From IMG/VR virus record IMGVR_UViG_3300009181_000011, positions 1 through 40,905 of that record: a stretch of DNA of 40,905 nucleotides. One strand, 5' to 3'. The notes beneath the pieces are model-generated. The model searched no databases. It saw nothing but the letters and a program-made list of their open reading frames with translations, and was not told the DNA's origin. Positions 1-9,359 of the stretch are shown here, piece by piece. Each line of letters starts with the position of its first letter. Positions within the stretch are counted from its first letter, which is position 1. Source of the stretch: a virus. A program made the position numbers and the translations under genes.

Positions 1-123
1 ACAATTTGTGACCCGGTGTTCTCGGCCATCTTTCTGAGCATTTCGAAGTGAAGCTCTGGATTGGCTCCAGATGGGGCGATGTATGCGGCGGTAGGGTGTC
101 TTGCAGTTATGGCAATGTGGTCC
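1..123. repeat. Terminal overlap, left copy
   Basis: The first 123 bases are identical to the last 123 (40783-40905). The simplest reading is that the molecule is circular or circularly permuted and the assembly overlaps itself, giving a unit of 40,782 bp. The repeat sits inside one open reading frame that stays in frame across the join, which supports circularity over a physical terminal repeat. Confidence 0.93.
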
Positions 124-3100
124 ACGATGGTGCCGTCAGGGGCGACAAACACGCACCTGAAGGTCTCATAGCGGCGGTCACGATAGATTGAGAGGATTTC
201 GTAGAGGGCTTCTGCTACGTCGCCCGGGAGCCCACGTCCGTTGACGCGGAAGTCTCGGATTTGCTTCCCGATGATGTCGACGGTCTTGCCGGCCTTAAGG
301 TTCTTGTAGGCCCAGAAGTCTTTTGGAGGTTCAGACCTTCCGTCAGATCCGCGTCCCACCGTTCCGTCGTTGGGTAGCCCTTCGGTGAAGTCGAGCTCTC
401 CCTGGTTGACTGGTTCATGGAGTTCATTATAACGCGCATCAAGCTCCATTGCAACGTCTTCGGAGTAGAGCTTGTCGACGATCTGGGCCTGTGTCTCGTC
501 GTAGATGACGTAGTTGTAGGAGCCTTCGCCCTTTGAGCGGGAGTTTCCGTCTAGGAAGCGATGGCCTGAGATGCCGAGGCTAGAGAGGAAAAGAGACGCT
601 GTTTTGTCAGATCCAAGCTTCCTTGAAAGGCTTTCGTAGAGGTCACGGCCTGTTTTGATTCGCGCTGCACGGTCCAAAGTAAACAGTGATTCACCAAGCT
701 GTATGCCAAGCTTGTCTGCTTCTTCTGTTCCAATTCTGTACAGCCCTAACGACTGGCGTGATAGCATCTCAATGAAGCCAGTAATATCCCACTGGTTAGC
801 CTTGAAGTAGTCGATTGAGTCTCGGATTCCCTTGCTGATCGGATCATCTTCTCCGAGGCTTTTGATCACCGTTTCTGCAACTGCTTCAAACTTGGGAAGT
901 TCACCCTCAATCAGGAGTGCGTGGACCTTATCGATGGCAGGCTTGATCTGATCTGGGTTGTCAGCGAGCAACTGATCATAGTCCAATAGGCCGGTGTCAT
1001 CGGGGATGCTGACCTTATAAAGTTGGCCCTTAGTCTTGTCCCACTCATCCTTGGCTGCGTGTGCTTCCGACTTTAGGAACGTCCCGTCCTGCTTTGGTCC
1101 AGCTATGAGATTGCCATCTGGGTCGCGAACCTCAAACTGATTACGGCCTATCTCAATAATCCTGGCCCCTGGAGACAGCTTCTCCCGGTAGTGCTCGGCA
1201 AGGTCTTTGCTGCCCGCCAGGTAGGTGCCCCAGCCGAACGCCTGGGCGCCCTCGCCCGTCCCCATCTTGGAGTGGTCGAAGGCGTCGAACTCGTAGGGGC
1301 TCCCGTGCCATACATCCTGTAGCAGGGCCCCGTCAGACGGCGACCATCCCCACTCCTGGATCGAGTTGCCGTCGGTGTACAGGTCTTTGGCCTTCACCGT
1401 CCTGCGGACCATCTTCCAGTTGCCGTTGAGCGCCGAGTCGCCGTGGTCGACAGCGTACTGGCGGTCGATGGTCACCCAGTCTCCGGGGTTGAGCTCATTG
1501 GGCGCATCTTTGGGAACTGCCCGCCATACCGTGATGTCGGCCTCGGGGTTGCCCTTGGCGGCAAGGATCTTCTGGTAGGCGTTGAAGTCAGATCCGTCGC
1601 CGATTCCGTAGTATCTGTGGCCCATCGGCCCGTAGAAGTCTGATGGGTAGGTTTTGTTCTGCAGCACGTCGTGCATGGGGGAGCCAGAATATCGGTCGGG
1701 GGCCGAGTGTTCGCCCCGATAGTCCTGAGAGAACAGCGGTGTCTCGACACTCGCCTCGCCCTGCAGCACCTTACTGTAGACGGCCCGCGCCGAGTCGTTG
1801 AGATCGACCGCGTACTTGTCCTTGTTGACGCTGGCGACGAGCGTGGACACGCCGACGATCTCGTCGTAGATGATTTTGAACCAGCCCGACAGCTTGTCGA
1901 GGATGGCGTCCAGCGGGCCACCGATATGCGGGCCTTCCATGATGTGCTTCTCGAACCCGCGGGCAGCGAGCTCCTCGGCCTTGGCTGTCCACTGGGTTTC
2001 GCCGGTCCAGGTGAGCAGGGTGTCCTGATCTGCCTTGCCCAGCAGGGGCCGCAGGTGGTGGAAGGCTTCGTGCAGGATGGTGGTCACGTCGGCCCCGCCG
2101 GCCTTCAGCCCGATGTAGGCATCCCTGACCATGGCTACACCGTTGGCGGTCTCCCGAAGCTGGCCCACGCCGTCCAAGATGCCGGTGACGGTCTCGACAG
2201 CGGTGGCAAGGAAGTCGTCGCGGTGGACTCCAGCAGCCTGGGCCATGCGCTCGAGAACGGAGGCGACGTGGTCGATCTCCTCGGCGTCCATGGTAGTGCC
2301 GCTCATGAGCACGGCGCGGATGTCGTCATTGCTAAGGGTTCCCTCTTGGCCGGCAGCGGCGACCTTGTCCACCTTGGCCCAGTAGAACGCCACGGCCTGC
2401 TGGTTGCCTGCGGCCTCGGCCCGCCTGAGTCCGGCCATGAACCTGGGGGCGTTCGCCCACCGGACCTTGTCCCGAAGCGTAATGCCTTCGGGGGTCATCG
2501 TGGAGATGTCCACCTGCTTGCCGACGTTGTTGCCGCGGTGGTAGCCAATCAGCTTGGTGGCCACGCCCTGCCTGCGGAACTGCTCGGGAACCTGGACGTC
2601 GGTGATGCGGGAGCCGAGGGCGGTGGGCTCGTGGGTCAGCCGGCCAACCTCGGTGCCGTCGGCCTTGCGGGCGATGATGGTGTTGCCGTTGGCCGTGAAG
2701 CTGAGGTCGCCAGATGGGTTGTGCTCGGCCACGCTGGCGGCAGACTCGCGCTGGGCGGTGACAGTCATCACGCTGGCGTCGCGGATGAACAGGCGGTCGC
2801 CGACGCGCACGGCCTTGGCGCCGGCCTTGAACGCCTTGTCGATCTCCTTATCGCTGGCCACGTCGACGACGTCCGCGGGGTTGATCACTCCCTCGGTGAT
2901 CTTGCCGGCGGGAATCGCAGCCTCGAGGCCGTAGTGGGCCAGCAGCGTGTTGCGGTCGGCCATGGCCTCGCCGGTCCGTACCTGGTCCGCGAGCTGGATG
3001 ATGTCCTGGGCATGGAACTGACCGTCGGAGGTGTTCTCCCAATGAATCACCGGGCCTTCTTCGGCAAGGTGGGGCTGGGCCGCCTCAGGGCCCTTGGCGA

Positions 3101-4685
3101 GAACGTCGTTGACCATGTTCAGCACCGCAGGGTGCAGCCGGGCGATCTCGGCAAGAAAGGCTTTGGCGTCCACGGGTGCCGAGGTGGCAGATCGTCCGCG
3201 GGCCTCGGCGGTCGCCGGGTCAGAGTGAAGCTCGAGGCCGTTGGCCATGGTGGCGAGGCTGTCGGAGTGGCCAGCGAAGTAGACGGTGATTCCCTCGGCG
3301 GGCGCCTCGGCGGGCGTGGCGTTCTCAACGGCTGCAGCGGCCTGGACAGTGGTGCCGATGTTCTCGATGAGCCGGGCGAAGTCTTTCTTGTTCTGGTGCT
3401 TGTCCCAGGCGTTCCTGACAGCCCTCGCAGTGATTACCGAGCCAAGTCCAGCCCCCCCCAGCACCGCCATACCAATGGCTGCAGAGACAGCGGTGTCGGC
3501 TAGACGCTTGGCGATTTCATCAGGTGTGTCCAAAGGGATCAGGCTCTGTTCGTTGTGCGTCTTTATTGCAGAGCTCAGGTAGCCTTGGAGAGTGTCTCCC
3601 GTGAGTTGAGCAGCTTTGATCTGCTTTTCAAAGGTGGTTTGGCCCCTTGTTTGGTACTTGTTCTGTGCTTGGTAGGCATAGTTCTCGCCGGCAATAGAGA
3701 TAGCTTCCTGGGCGACTTCCTCAGCAGTACCAGCGCCGACCGTCAAAGCATATTCGCCACCGTAGTTCAAAAGCTTCTGGGCCAGCGTCCGTGAGGTTTG
3801 GTTGAGAGCTGCGTGCAAAAGAGGCTTGAGGACCAACCTAGCTGAGGCTCCTATTTCGAAAACATCAAGAACAGCAGCAGCCTGGCCAATCGTAGTAGCA
3901 GCGGTGTCTGAAAGCTCGAAGCTTACCCCACGGTCACGCATTGTCTTGTAACTGGAAGCAGCTTGGAGTCTGGCAGAGGCATCCCAGGCTCCTATAGCAG
4001 CTCCCACCGGGCCGGCAACCAACCCGCCGGCTACACCTTCTGGGAGCATCTGTGCCATGGAACCGACGAACATGGCGGTGTTGTCGACGATAGGGAGCCA
4101 CCACTGGCCACCGTGGTCTACCGAGGTCTTCTCAACGTAGCCCTTGAGCGCATCAACCTTGGTTTTGGTTGCTGCTTGGGCCGAGGTATTCTCCATTCCT
4201 AACTGCGAAATAAGCCTTGAGCCTGTTTGTCCACCAATTGCACCTTGACCGGCGACCTGCTCAAGCCCCTGGAAACCCTTGACCATGTTGTCGGTCTTTT
4301 CCTGCATCCAATAGGAGAACTCAGCAGAGCCAGACTTCCAGGTGTTATCAAGGACCTGACCCATTCGCTCAAGAGGATTGACGCTGTCAACGTGTTGTTG
4401 GCCTGTAATAGACTGATAAAGCATGGGAAGGTTCTCAACTACCTGGGAGCGCTCCATGTTTGGCAGCATCTTCTGGAACAAGTCGACCATCTTCGTCTTG
4501 GAGTCCAGCTGCTCTTGGAAGCTCATGTCCGTTAGCAACCCCTGCATGATGTTGTATTGCTCGACAGCGCCGTGGTCAGTCTCCCACCCTGTCGGATTTG
4601 GCTTTGATGGCATGATCTCGGCCATTTTCTGGTCGAGAGTGGGGCCGGTGTAGTCGACTAAGGCCTTGGCTAGTACATCTGCCAT
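1..4685 (-). CDS. Giant polyvalent virion protein, N-terminal part (residues 1 to about 1561 of 4,392)
   Basis: This is the 5' part of a gene cut by the window edge; it resumes at 40782 and stops at 32289. The ATG at 4685 overlaps the preceding stop by one base (TGATG). Seen by conceptual translation: small-residue hydrophobic stretches near residues 210-230 and 390-415; a GNAT-like loop, QFRRQGVATKL, at about 702; a zincin signature HEAFH at 872-876; an LFSQD motif at 984-988; an ADP-ribosyltransferase-like start, VWRAVP (R1055); and a second such module beginning VWHGSPYEFDAFD (H1127) followed by GWGTYLA. GC is uneven, high at about 1.2-3.5 kb and lower on both sides. Its place after gp14- and gp15-like genes suggests a core protein ejected with the DNA. 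Enzyme activities are inferred from motifs only. Confidence 0.85.
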   Translation of the reverse strand, partial: MADVLAKALVDYTGPTLDQKMAEIMPSKPNPTGWETDHGAVEQYNIMQGLLTDMSFQEQLDSKTKMVDLFQKMLPNMERSQVVENLPMLYQSITGQQHVDSVNPLERMGQVLDNTWKSGSAEFSYWMQEKTDNMVKGFQGLEQVAGQGAIGGQTGSRLISQLGMENTSAQAATKTKVDALKGYVEKTSVDHGGQWWLPIVDNTAMFVGSMAQMLPEGVAGGLVAGPVGAAIGAWDASARLQAASSYKTMRDRGVSFELSDTAATTIGQAAAVLDVFEIGASARLVLKPLLHAALNQTSRTLAQKLLNYGGEYALTVGAGTAEEVAQEAISIAGENYAYQAQNKYQTRGQTTFEKQIKAAQLTGDTLQGYLSSAIKTHNEQSLIPLDTPDEIAKRLADTAVSAAIGMAVLGGAGLGSVITARAVRNAWDKHQNKKDFARLIENIGTTVQAAAAVENATPAEAPAEGITVYFAGHSDSLATMANGLELHSDPATAEARGRSATSAPVDAKAFLAEIARLHPAVLNMVNDVLAKGPEAAQPHLAEEGPVIHWENTSDGQFHAQDIIQLADQVRTGEAMADRNTLLAHYGLEAAIPAGKITEGVINPADVVDVASDKEIDKAFKAGAKAVRVGDRLFIRDASVMTVTAQRESAASVAEHNPSGDLSFTANGNTIIARKADGTEVGRLTHEPTALGSRITDVQVPEQFRRQGVATKLIGYHRGNNVGKQVDISTMTPEGITLRDKVRWANAPRFMAGLRRAEAAGNQQAVAFYWAKVDKVAAAGQEGTLSNDDIRAVLMSGTTMDAEEIDHVASVLERMAQAAGVHRDDFLATAVETVTGILDGVGQLRETANGVAMVRDAYIGLKAGGADVTTILHEAFHHLRPLLGKADQDTLLTWTGETQWTAKAEELAARGFEKHIMEGPHIGGPLDAILDKLSGWFKIIYDEIVGVSTLVASVNKDKYAVDLNDSARAVYSKVLQGEASVETPLFSQDYRGEHSAPDRYSGSPMHDVLQNKTYPSDFYGPMGHRYYGIGDGSDFNAYQKILAAKGNPEADITVWRAVPKDAPNELNPGDWVTIDRQYAVDHGDSALNGNWKMVRRTVKAKDLYTDGNSIQEWGWSPSDGALLQDVWHGSPYEFDAFDHSKMGTGEGAQAFGWGTYLAGSKDLAEHYREKLSPGARIIEIGRNQFEVRDPDGNLIAGPKQDGTFLKSEAHAAKDEWDKTKGQLYKVSIPDDTGLLDYDQLLADNPDQIKPAIDKVHALLIEGELPKFEAVAETVIKSLGEDDPISKGIRDSIDYFKANQWDITGFIEMLSRQSLGLYRIGTEEADKLGIQLGESLFTLDRAARIKTGRDLYESLSRKLGSDKTASLFLSSLGISGHRFLDGNSRSKGEGSYNYVIYDETQAQIVDKLYSEDVAMELDARYNELHEPVNQGELDFTEGLPNDGTVGRGSDGRSEPPKDFWAYKNLKAGKTVDIIGKQIRDFRVNGRGLPGDVAEALYEILSIYRDRRYETFRCVFVAPDGTIVDHIAITARHPTAAYIAPSGANPELHFEMLRKMAENTGSQI

Positions 4686-6439
4686 CACTTCACCATCACT
4701 AGTTTAGCGTTATTGTCGAGCTCATAGAATTGGCCACCAGGCCACTTCTGCAACCGAATAAACCCTAGTTTGTCATCTTTATTCACAACAACTTGGAAGC
4801 TTCCATATCCACCACTTTGATTTGCCTGTGTTAAAAGTTGTTTGTTCCCAAGTTCAATCATCTTGTTTTTGTAAGCAATAAACTCACTATTGGCGTCGAT
4901 GGTCCCTGGACTAAAATGTCCAAGCCCAGCACCCTTGGCCAAAGCCTGTGACAATTTCACAGCATCCGTATCATCGATAACTTTTGGTGTATTTTCGTTG
5001 ACAATTTTGCTCATCCAGTCTGCGGCGGCTCCTTTGGCCATCTCTTTAGCCAGTGCCTCGACCTTTGGAATATTAATTGCCCCTGAGGTGTCCAGATACG
5101 CACTCCCCCGAGAGTTAGTTGTAAACCCACCCACGACAGCTGCGATGTTCTGTTGCAGCTGTCGCGTGAGTGCTTCAGGCAATTTTTCCGCTTTGAATGC
5201 CGCGTCTGTGGCGGCAAGCAAGTCCTTGTTCTCCGAGAAGCGTTTCATTGAGTCAATCTTGACGGCTACCTCGTCGTAAGAGACTAACCCCCACACCTGC
5301 ATCTTCGCTACTGCAGCCTTTGCCTGCTCTGGGGTGGCACCACGGTCCATCAGCTCCTTGGCCGCGTTCAATACGGTGTCCGTTGCATTGGCTTTTTGCT
5401 TCTTTTCAGCAGCGTCGCTCAGAGTACTGGAAGCCACTTTGTCGGGCTCGACTAGATTTTTTCGTTTCAGTGCATCTAGTGCGTCTTTGGCTTCTGGGGT
5501 TGTAAGGCTATTCATCAATGCCGTCACATTCGGGTCTTTTGATGGGTCATATCTGCCACCGCTTGATCTGGCGGCCAGGTACGCATCTGTCATTGCTCTC
5601 CCCAAACTACCGACTTGGGACATTTCAGAATGCACCTGCTGCATTTGAGCTTGTTTCTTCGCCTCGAGGATCTGCTTGTCGAGTTCACCCGCAAGCCTTG
5701 TCTTGGTATCTGTGGTAGCTGGGACTCCCGATAAAACACGATCAAGCTCTTTTCTGGCATTTTCAAGCGCCCCAACGCGGTCGCTCCAGGTCGTAAGATT
5801 ACCATCTTGGCCTATTCCGGCAGTAGAGATAATTTTCCCTAATCTACCACCAGCTATGTCATCAACGGCCTTCTGGTAGGCATTAAAGGCATCTACATCA
5901 CTCTTGAACAGCAATTTGGTCTGCGGCCCGAAGCCTGTTATGGTCACTCCATCCGTCGTATCATAGACAGGCTGAAAGATCCTGTTCAGTGCCTCCGGAT
6001 CGGCTGTCTTTACCGCGTCGTTCACCTTCTGCGCCGAAATCAGTGAGGTTTTCTGGGCTTCCTGCTCGATATACTTTGTGTTGAAGTCCGCTGCGTGGCT
6101 TTCCATTGCGGCCTTTTGGGCGGTGATCCATTTCTGTCGCAAGCCCGGGTCAGTGATTCCAGAGGCCGATTGGTCGACCCAGGTGCCGGACTGGGAGCGG
6201 AACTGGTCCTTGACATCAGATGCAACCACACCGTCTTTTTGGAAACCAGCAATGTTGTCGTCGTAGGTTTTCGCTAGAGACAGGTTAGCATCAGCCCACT
6301 CCTGGTCGCCTCTGGCTGCATCTGCCTTGGCCGCGAGAGCGTCGGATTTGTCCTGCTGGTAACGTATGGCGCTTCCAAGGTCGGACAGCCCCCGTTGGAT
6401 AGCGCTGGTGTCCATGTATGGAAGTTTGATGCTGGCCAT
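4685..6439 (-). CDS. Internal virion (inner-core) protein, T7 gp15-like by position
   Basis: A 584-residue, mostly helical, Ala/Lys/Asp/Gln-rich protein with no signal peptide and no catalytic motif I can identify. It sits between a gp14-like small core protein and the giant protein, matching the gp14-gp15-gp16 core cassette of T7-like phages, whose products form the ejected inner core and trans-envelope tube. The assignment rests on position, size and composition. ATG at 6439 is preceded by GGGGG four bases upstream, held in the 3' arm of a hairpin (6444-6469). The stop overlaps the next ATG as TGATG. GC is clearly lower than in much of the giant gene. Confidence 0.6.
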   Translation of the reverse strand: MASIKLPYMDTSAIQRGLSDLGSAIRYQQDKSDALAAKADAARGDQEWADANLSLAKTYDDNIAGFQKDGVVASDVKDQFRSQSGTWVDQSASGITDPGLRQKWITAQKAAMESHAADFNTKYIEQEAQKTSLISAQKVNDAVKTADPEALNRIFQPVYDTTDGVTITGFGPQTKLLFKSDVDAFNAYQKAVDDIAGGRLGKIISTAGIGQDGNLTTWSDRVGALENARKELDRVLSGVPATTDTKTRLAGELDKQILEAKKQAQMQQVHSEMSQVGSLGRAMTDAYLAARSSGGRYDPSKDPNVTALMNSLTTPEAKDALDALKRKNLVEPDKVASSTLSDAAEKKQKANATDTVLNAAKELMDRGATPEQAKAAVAKMQVWGLVSYDEVAVKIDSMKRFSENKDLLAATDAAFKAEKLPEALTRQLQQNIAAVVGGFTTNSRGSAYLDTSGAINIPKVEALAKEMAKGAAADWMSKIVNENTPKVIDDTDAVKLSQALAKGAGLGHFSPGTIDANSEFIAYKNKMIELGNKQLLTQANQSGGYGSFQVVVNKDDKLGFIRLQKWPGGQFYELDNNAKLVMVK

Positions 6440-6443
6440 AGTA

Positions 6444-6469
6444 CCCCCGGCTACAGTCTAGCCGAGGGG
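6444..6469 (-). promoter_or_regulatory. Hairpin covering the ribosome-binding site of the gp15-like gene
   Basis: CGGCTA pairs with TAGCCG, extended by CCCC/GGGG past a bulged A. On the transcribed strand the 3' arm contains GGGGG, the only purine-rich tract before the ATG at 6439. No U tract follows, so this is more likely a translation or processing element than a terminator. Its loop resembles that of the hairpin at 32242-32270. Confidence 0.55.
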
Positions 6470-6481
6470 CCTTTGGCATCC

Positions 6482-6492
6482 CTGTGCGCTAG
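6482..6492. repeat. CTGTGCGCTAG repeat, copy 1
   Basis: On the transcribed strand it reads CTAGCGCACAG and contains the TAG stop of the upstream gene. The CTAGCGCACA core also occurs at the ends of the terminase gene (13925-13934) and the giant gene (32283-32292). Copies 1 and 3 are each followed by a GC-rich hairpin and a new start codon. Confidence 0.6.
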
Positions 6493-7202
6493 TAGCTGTA
6501 GCCGCCCTTTCCACCCTTGGCATGGTAGTTGAGCGCGCCAGTCTGGTCGGCAAAGCTGTATCCGTTGCCGGCCTTGGCAGCAGGGCGTTTCCCAGGTGTG
6601 AGGGCAGAAAACGCGCTGATCCCGACTCCAATTCCGTTCATGAGCGTGTCCATGTTGAGCTGGTCACGCTGGGATTGTATGTCAGCAGAATCATTGGCAA
6701 ATGAATCATTTTGTTCTGCAAATCTCAAGTCCTGGTTTGCTGTGGCAAATTGAAACTGGGAGTTGGCGTTATTTTCTGACTGCGAAGCTCTCTGATCAAT
6801 CGCGTACCTCTGGTCCCCTGTTTTTAAATCGAGAGTTCCTCTGGCAACGTCTGCTTTGCCCTGAGCGACGATTTCGCCCATGGGGCCCATAATGCCGTTC
6901 TGTGACATCTGTCCCTGGAGTATTTGTTTCTGATCTTGGATATTGGCCGCGGCGGCCGCATTGTCATGGTTCAGTGTTCTTGTAGCCAAGTCCCTATTCA
7001 AGCCGATGTCCGCTGTCGCCCTGTTGAGGTTATCGGCTATTTGTGAGTTTGCCAGCGAGTTTGCCTGCTTTGCAAATGCCTGTTGCTTCTCCAGCCTTTG
7101 ACCCTGCTGGTCGAGAGCCGATTGCCCTGCGAAATAGTTATAAATCAGGCTGACACCCTGCACTGCGACGCTGGCCAAAGCAAGAATCGTAAAAGGGTCC
7201 AT
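6489..7202 (-). CDS. Internal virion protein, T7 gp14-like by position
   Basis: A 237-residue protein opening with a short hydrophobic segment (about residues 5-26, ILALASVAVQGVSLIYNYF) followed by a long Gln/Asn/Ala-rich helical region, and ending in a Gly/Lys/Tyr-rich tail. This layout resembles the small internal virion protein B (gp14) of T7-like phages, which inserts in the outer membrane at DNA ejection. It directly follows the tail-nozzle gene and precedes the gp15-like gene. The start abuts the preceding stop. It ends TAG within the repeated CTAGCGCACA sequence. Function is inferred from position and shape. Confidence 0.6.
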   Translation of the reverse strand: MDPFTILALASVAVQGVSLIYNYFAGQSALDQQGQRLEKQQAFAKQANSLANSQIADNLNRATADIGLNRDLATRTLNHDNAAAAANIQDQKQILQGQMSQNGIMGPMGEIVAQGKADVARGTLDLKTGDQRYAIDQRASQSENNANSQFQFATANQDLRFAEQNDSFANDSADIQSQRDQLNMDTLMNGIGVGISAFSALTPGKRPAAKAGNGYSFADQTGALNYHAKGGKGGYSY

Positions 7203-9359
7203 CTATATCTCCTTCATCTCTACTGCAACGGAGATCAAGGTTACTTGCTCATCTTCGTTGAACTGTATTTCTATGGCTTTGCCCTCAGATGGGCTGTCAG
7301 CATTGTCAGTAAGCTCCGCGCGAATTATGCCAGTATATGGGATTCTGGTTCCAGTACCATCATCAATTTGCGCATTGGTGTAGGGAAGTTCAATCCAGGT
7401 ATTCACCCGCGAGTTCCAGTCTTCTTTTGCGATTCTAACCCGGCCACCAATTGCATTCATAACCGATATAAAGCACGCCACCAAGATCCCGTTCTTACCT
7501 GTGAAGGCACCAAACTTACTGGTACGAACTACCAGATCGCTTCTTCCTAACGAGGTTGAGAATGTCGACATCTTGAAACTCGCCGAATCGTTCACACCCC
7601 GCCATACAATTCTTGGTTCGCCGTTTACTGTGTCAAAGCCATAGAGCATATAGGAGGAGATAACTGGCGGTGTTAGAGTCGTTATCCCGCCAGTCTCTGG
7701 GTTAAGAACTACAATTACAGACTTGTTCGTGTGAATGTATACACATCCATCGGCCTTGGAAGAAGCAAGACTTGTAGGAATACCTAAGCCCATATCAAGA
7801 GTGTTCACGAACGTAGGCAGATATTGTTGCTTCTCATTTGAGAAAACCATGATTCCAATGCCTCTAGGGGCGCAAAAGAGAACATTGCCATTGAGCAGGC
7901 AAGACAGGGCAATCTTATCATCAATAGTACGCGAACAACCGGAGGATGCCATTTTAATTATGCTCGTGGAGGTACTTAATACCTGTTCATTGGTGAGAAG
8001 GTATTCTGCATTCCGTGTTCCGACAACCACTCCTCGATAGGTCGCCTCATACCACTCGGGATTTCCATCAAGCTTGAGAACGTATGCGTTGACCGCCGAT
8101 GCACCGACATCGTAATCTCCTCCATGTGCCGACCCAGTTACACCTAGAACGATAGAGGACTCATCAATGGGTTGTGGTGTGCCGTTGATAGTAGTGGAAA
8201 ATACTGCAGCGCCAATTCTCCTAGTCCCAACGACGATGTTTCTCGGGGTTGTAAAGCGGATTGTGTTATTGACATTCGCTGCCATTTGCAGGGGCGTTGG
8301 CGGGACGTCTTTTCCAGAAATCTGGTCGTCAAGGGTCGCACCAGATCCAAGTGTCCCCCATGACATAACGTAGATTTTGTCGGCGTCTGTTATACCATCT
8401 AATGTCGGCGTAGTTCCCACCGTCGTAAGGCTTGAACTCAGCACTGGGGATGCAAGGCTTGCAGTGTAGGTATAGTTAGTTATCGATGGTGCATTGTTGA
8501 ACATTTGTAGCATACCTACAACCGTCATGCTATCAAAATTATTTTTGATTAAGCCAAAGGGAATTGTGAACATGACAGGCTCGATACTTAATTTGGGTAT
8601 AATTTCACTGAATGTTCCATCTGCTAAAATTGTTGATTTGGTAGCAGTCCCTACGACAGTAAGATTGCCTCGCCCAAGTACCAAGGTTTTATCACCCTTG
8701 TATTCTATGGTTCGGGTTATTTTATTAATGATCGTAGTTACTGGTCCGACAAGACTTCTAGTAGTTGAGGTGCCAACTACAGTTCGGATGTAATCTGTCT
8801 GAGTATAGCTTGTTGTCTTGTAACACACTATACCCCATTGGAGATTGGTTCCGTCCGAAAAGCTGAACGCCCTGACATACTTAATGTCTCCTGCGGATTG
8901 GTGGGCATTGGCTTCTCCTGTTGTCCAGAAGGGAGTTGCACTCGAGTAGTAGGGGCCGATATACGAGCCGATGTTGTCTGTCGATGTTTTCTTGGCAGCG
9001 ATGTTGGGGGGAGTTGCGCCACGAGCTGCAACTAATAACTCGTTCATCGTTGGTGTCGCTAATGTGGTTGATACTGTGTCTTGGACCAAGCTTCCTTCTA
9101 ACACGTCGACCTTGGTGTTGCGAATAAACTTTGTACCGACGAGGGTGGTTGAGTTCACCGGAACCATCACATTGGCACGGTAGGTGAATGGGATGAGTGG
9201 CCCAAAACGTCTGGATTGTGTGATTGCACCGCCAGTTGGCAGTGCGTTATTCGCGATCTCACATCCATTGGCATAACGGGCAGAATCTGGGCGCCGGGAA
9301 TCAACTTCGCCGATCACTCCATTTACCAGGTTATTTCTCTGGGTAATTTTCTGCGCCAT
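7203..9359 (-). CDS. Tail tubular protein B-like (nozzle) protein
   Basis: A 718-residue beta-rich protein that begins with a short helix (MAQKITQRNNLVNGVIGEVD) followed by A-R-Y-A-N-G-C, the style of N-terminus seen in T7 gp12-like tail tubular protein B. In podoviruses this forms the lower tail nozzle. It follows a tail tubular protein A-like gene with a one-base overlap and precedes the inner-core genes, the normal T7-like order. GC is low, in the low to mid 40s percent in the lines I counted, compared with the terminase and portal genes. Confidence 0.75.
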   Translation of the reverse strand: MAQKITQRNNLVNGVIGEVDSRRPDSARYANGCEIANNALPTGGAITQSRRFGPLIPFTYRANVMVPVNSTTLVGTKFIRNTKVDVLEGSLVQDTVSTTLATPTMNELLVAARGATPPNIAAKKTSTDNIGSYIGPYYSSATPFWTTGEANAHQSAGDIKYVRAFSFSDGTNLQWGIVCYKTTSYTQTDYIRTVVGTSTTRSLVGPVTTIINKITRTIEYKGDKTLVLGRGNLTVVGTATKSTILADGTFSEIIPKLSIEPVMFTIPFGLIKNNFDSMTVVGMLQMFNNAPSITNYTYTASLASPVLSSSLTTVGTTPTLDGITDADKIYVMSWGTLGSGATLDDQISGKDVPPTPLQMAANVNNTIRFTTPRNIVVGTRRIGAAVFSTTINGTPQPIDESSIVLGVTGSAHGGDYDVGASAVNAYVLKLDGNPEWYEATYRGVVVGTRNAEYLLTNEQVLSTSTSIIKMASSGCSRTIDDKIALSCLLNGNVLFCAPRGIGIMVFSNEKQQYLPTFVNTLDMGLGIPTSLASSKADGCVYIHTNKSVIVVLNPETGGITTLTPPVISSYMLYGFDTVNGEPRIVWRGVNDSASFKMSTFSTSLGRSDLVVRTSKFGAFTGKNGILVACFISVMNAIGGRVRIAKEDWNSRVNTWIELPYTNAQIDDGTGTRIPYTGIIRAELTDNADSPSEGKAIEIQFNEDEQVTLISVAVEMKEI

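Noticed and set aside
1-123. A true T7-like direct terminal repeat
   Set aside because: The repeat lies in the middle of an essential-looking reading frame that continues across it, which fits circular assembly overlap better. Virion end mapping would decide.
1671-3503. 610-residue open frame on the plus strand
   Set aside because: It is the reverse shadow of the GC-rich part of the giant gene: Gly/Val/Leu/His-rich low-complexity translation, no motifs, while the minus frame is continuous and has recognisable domains.
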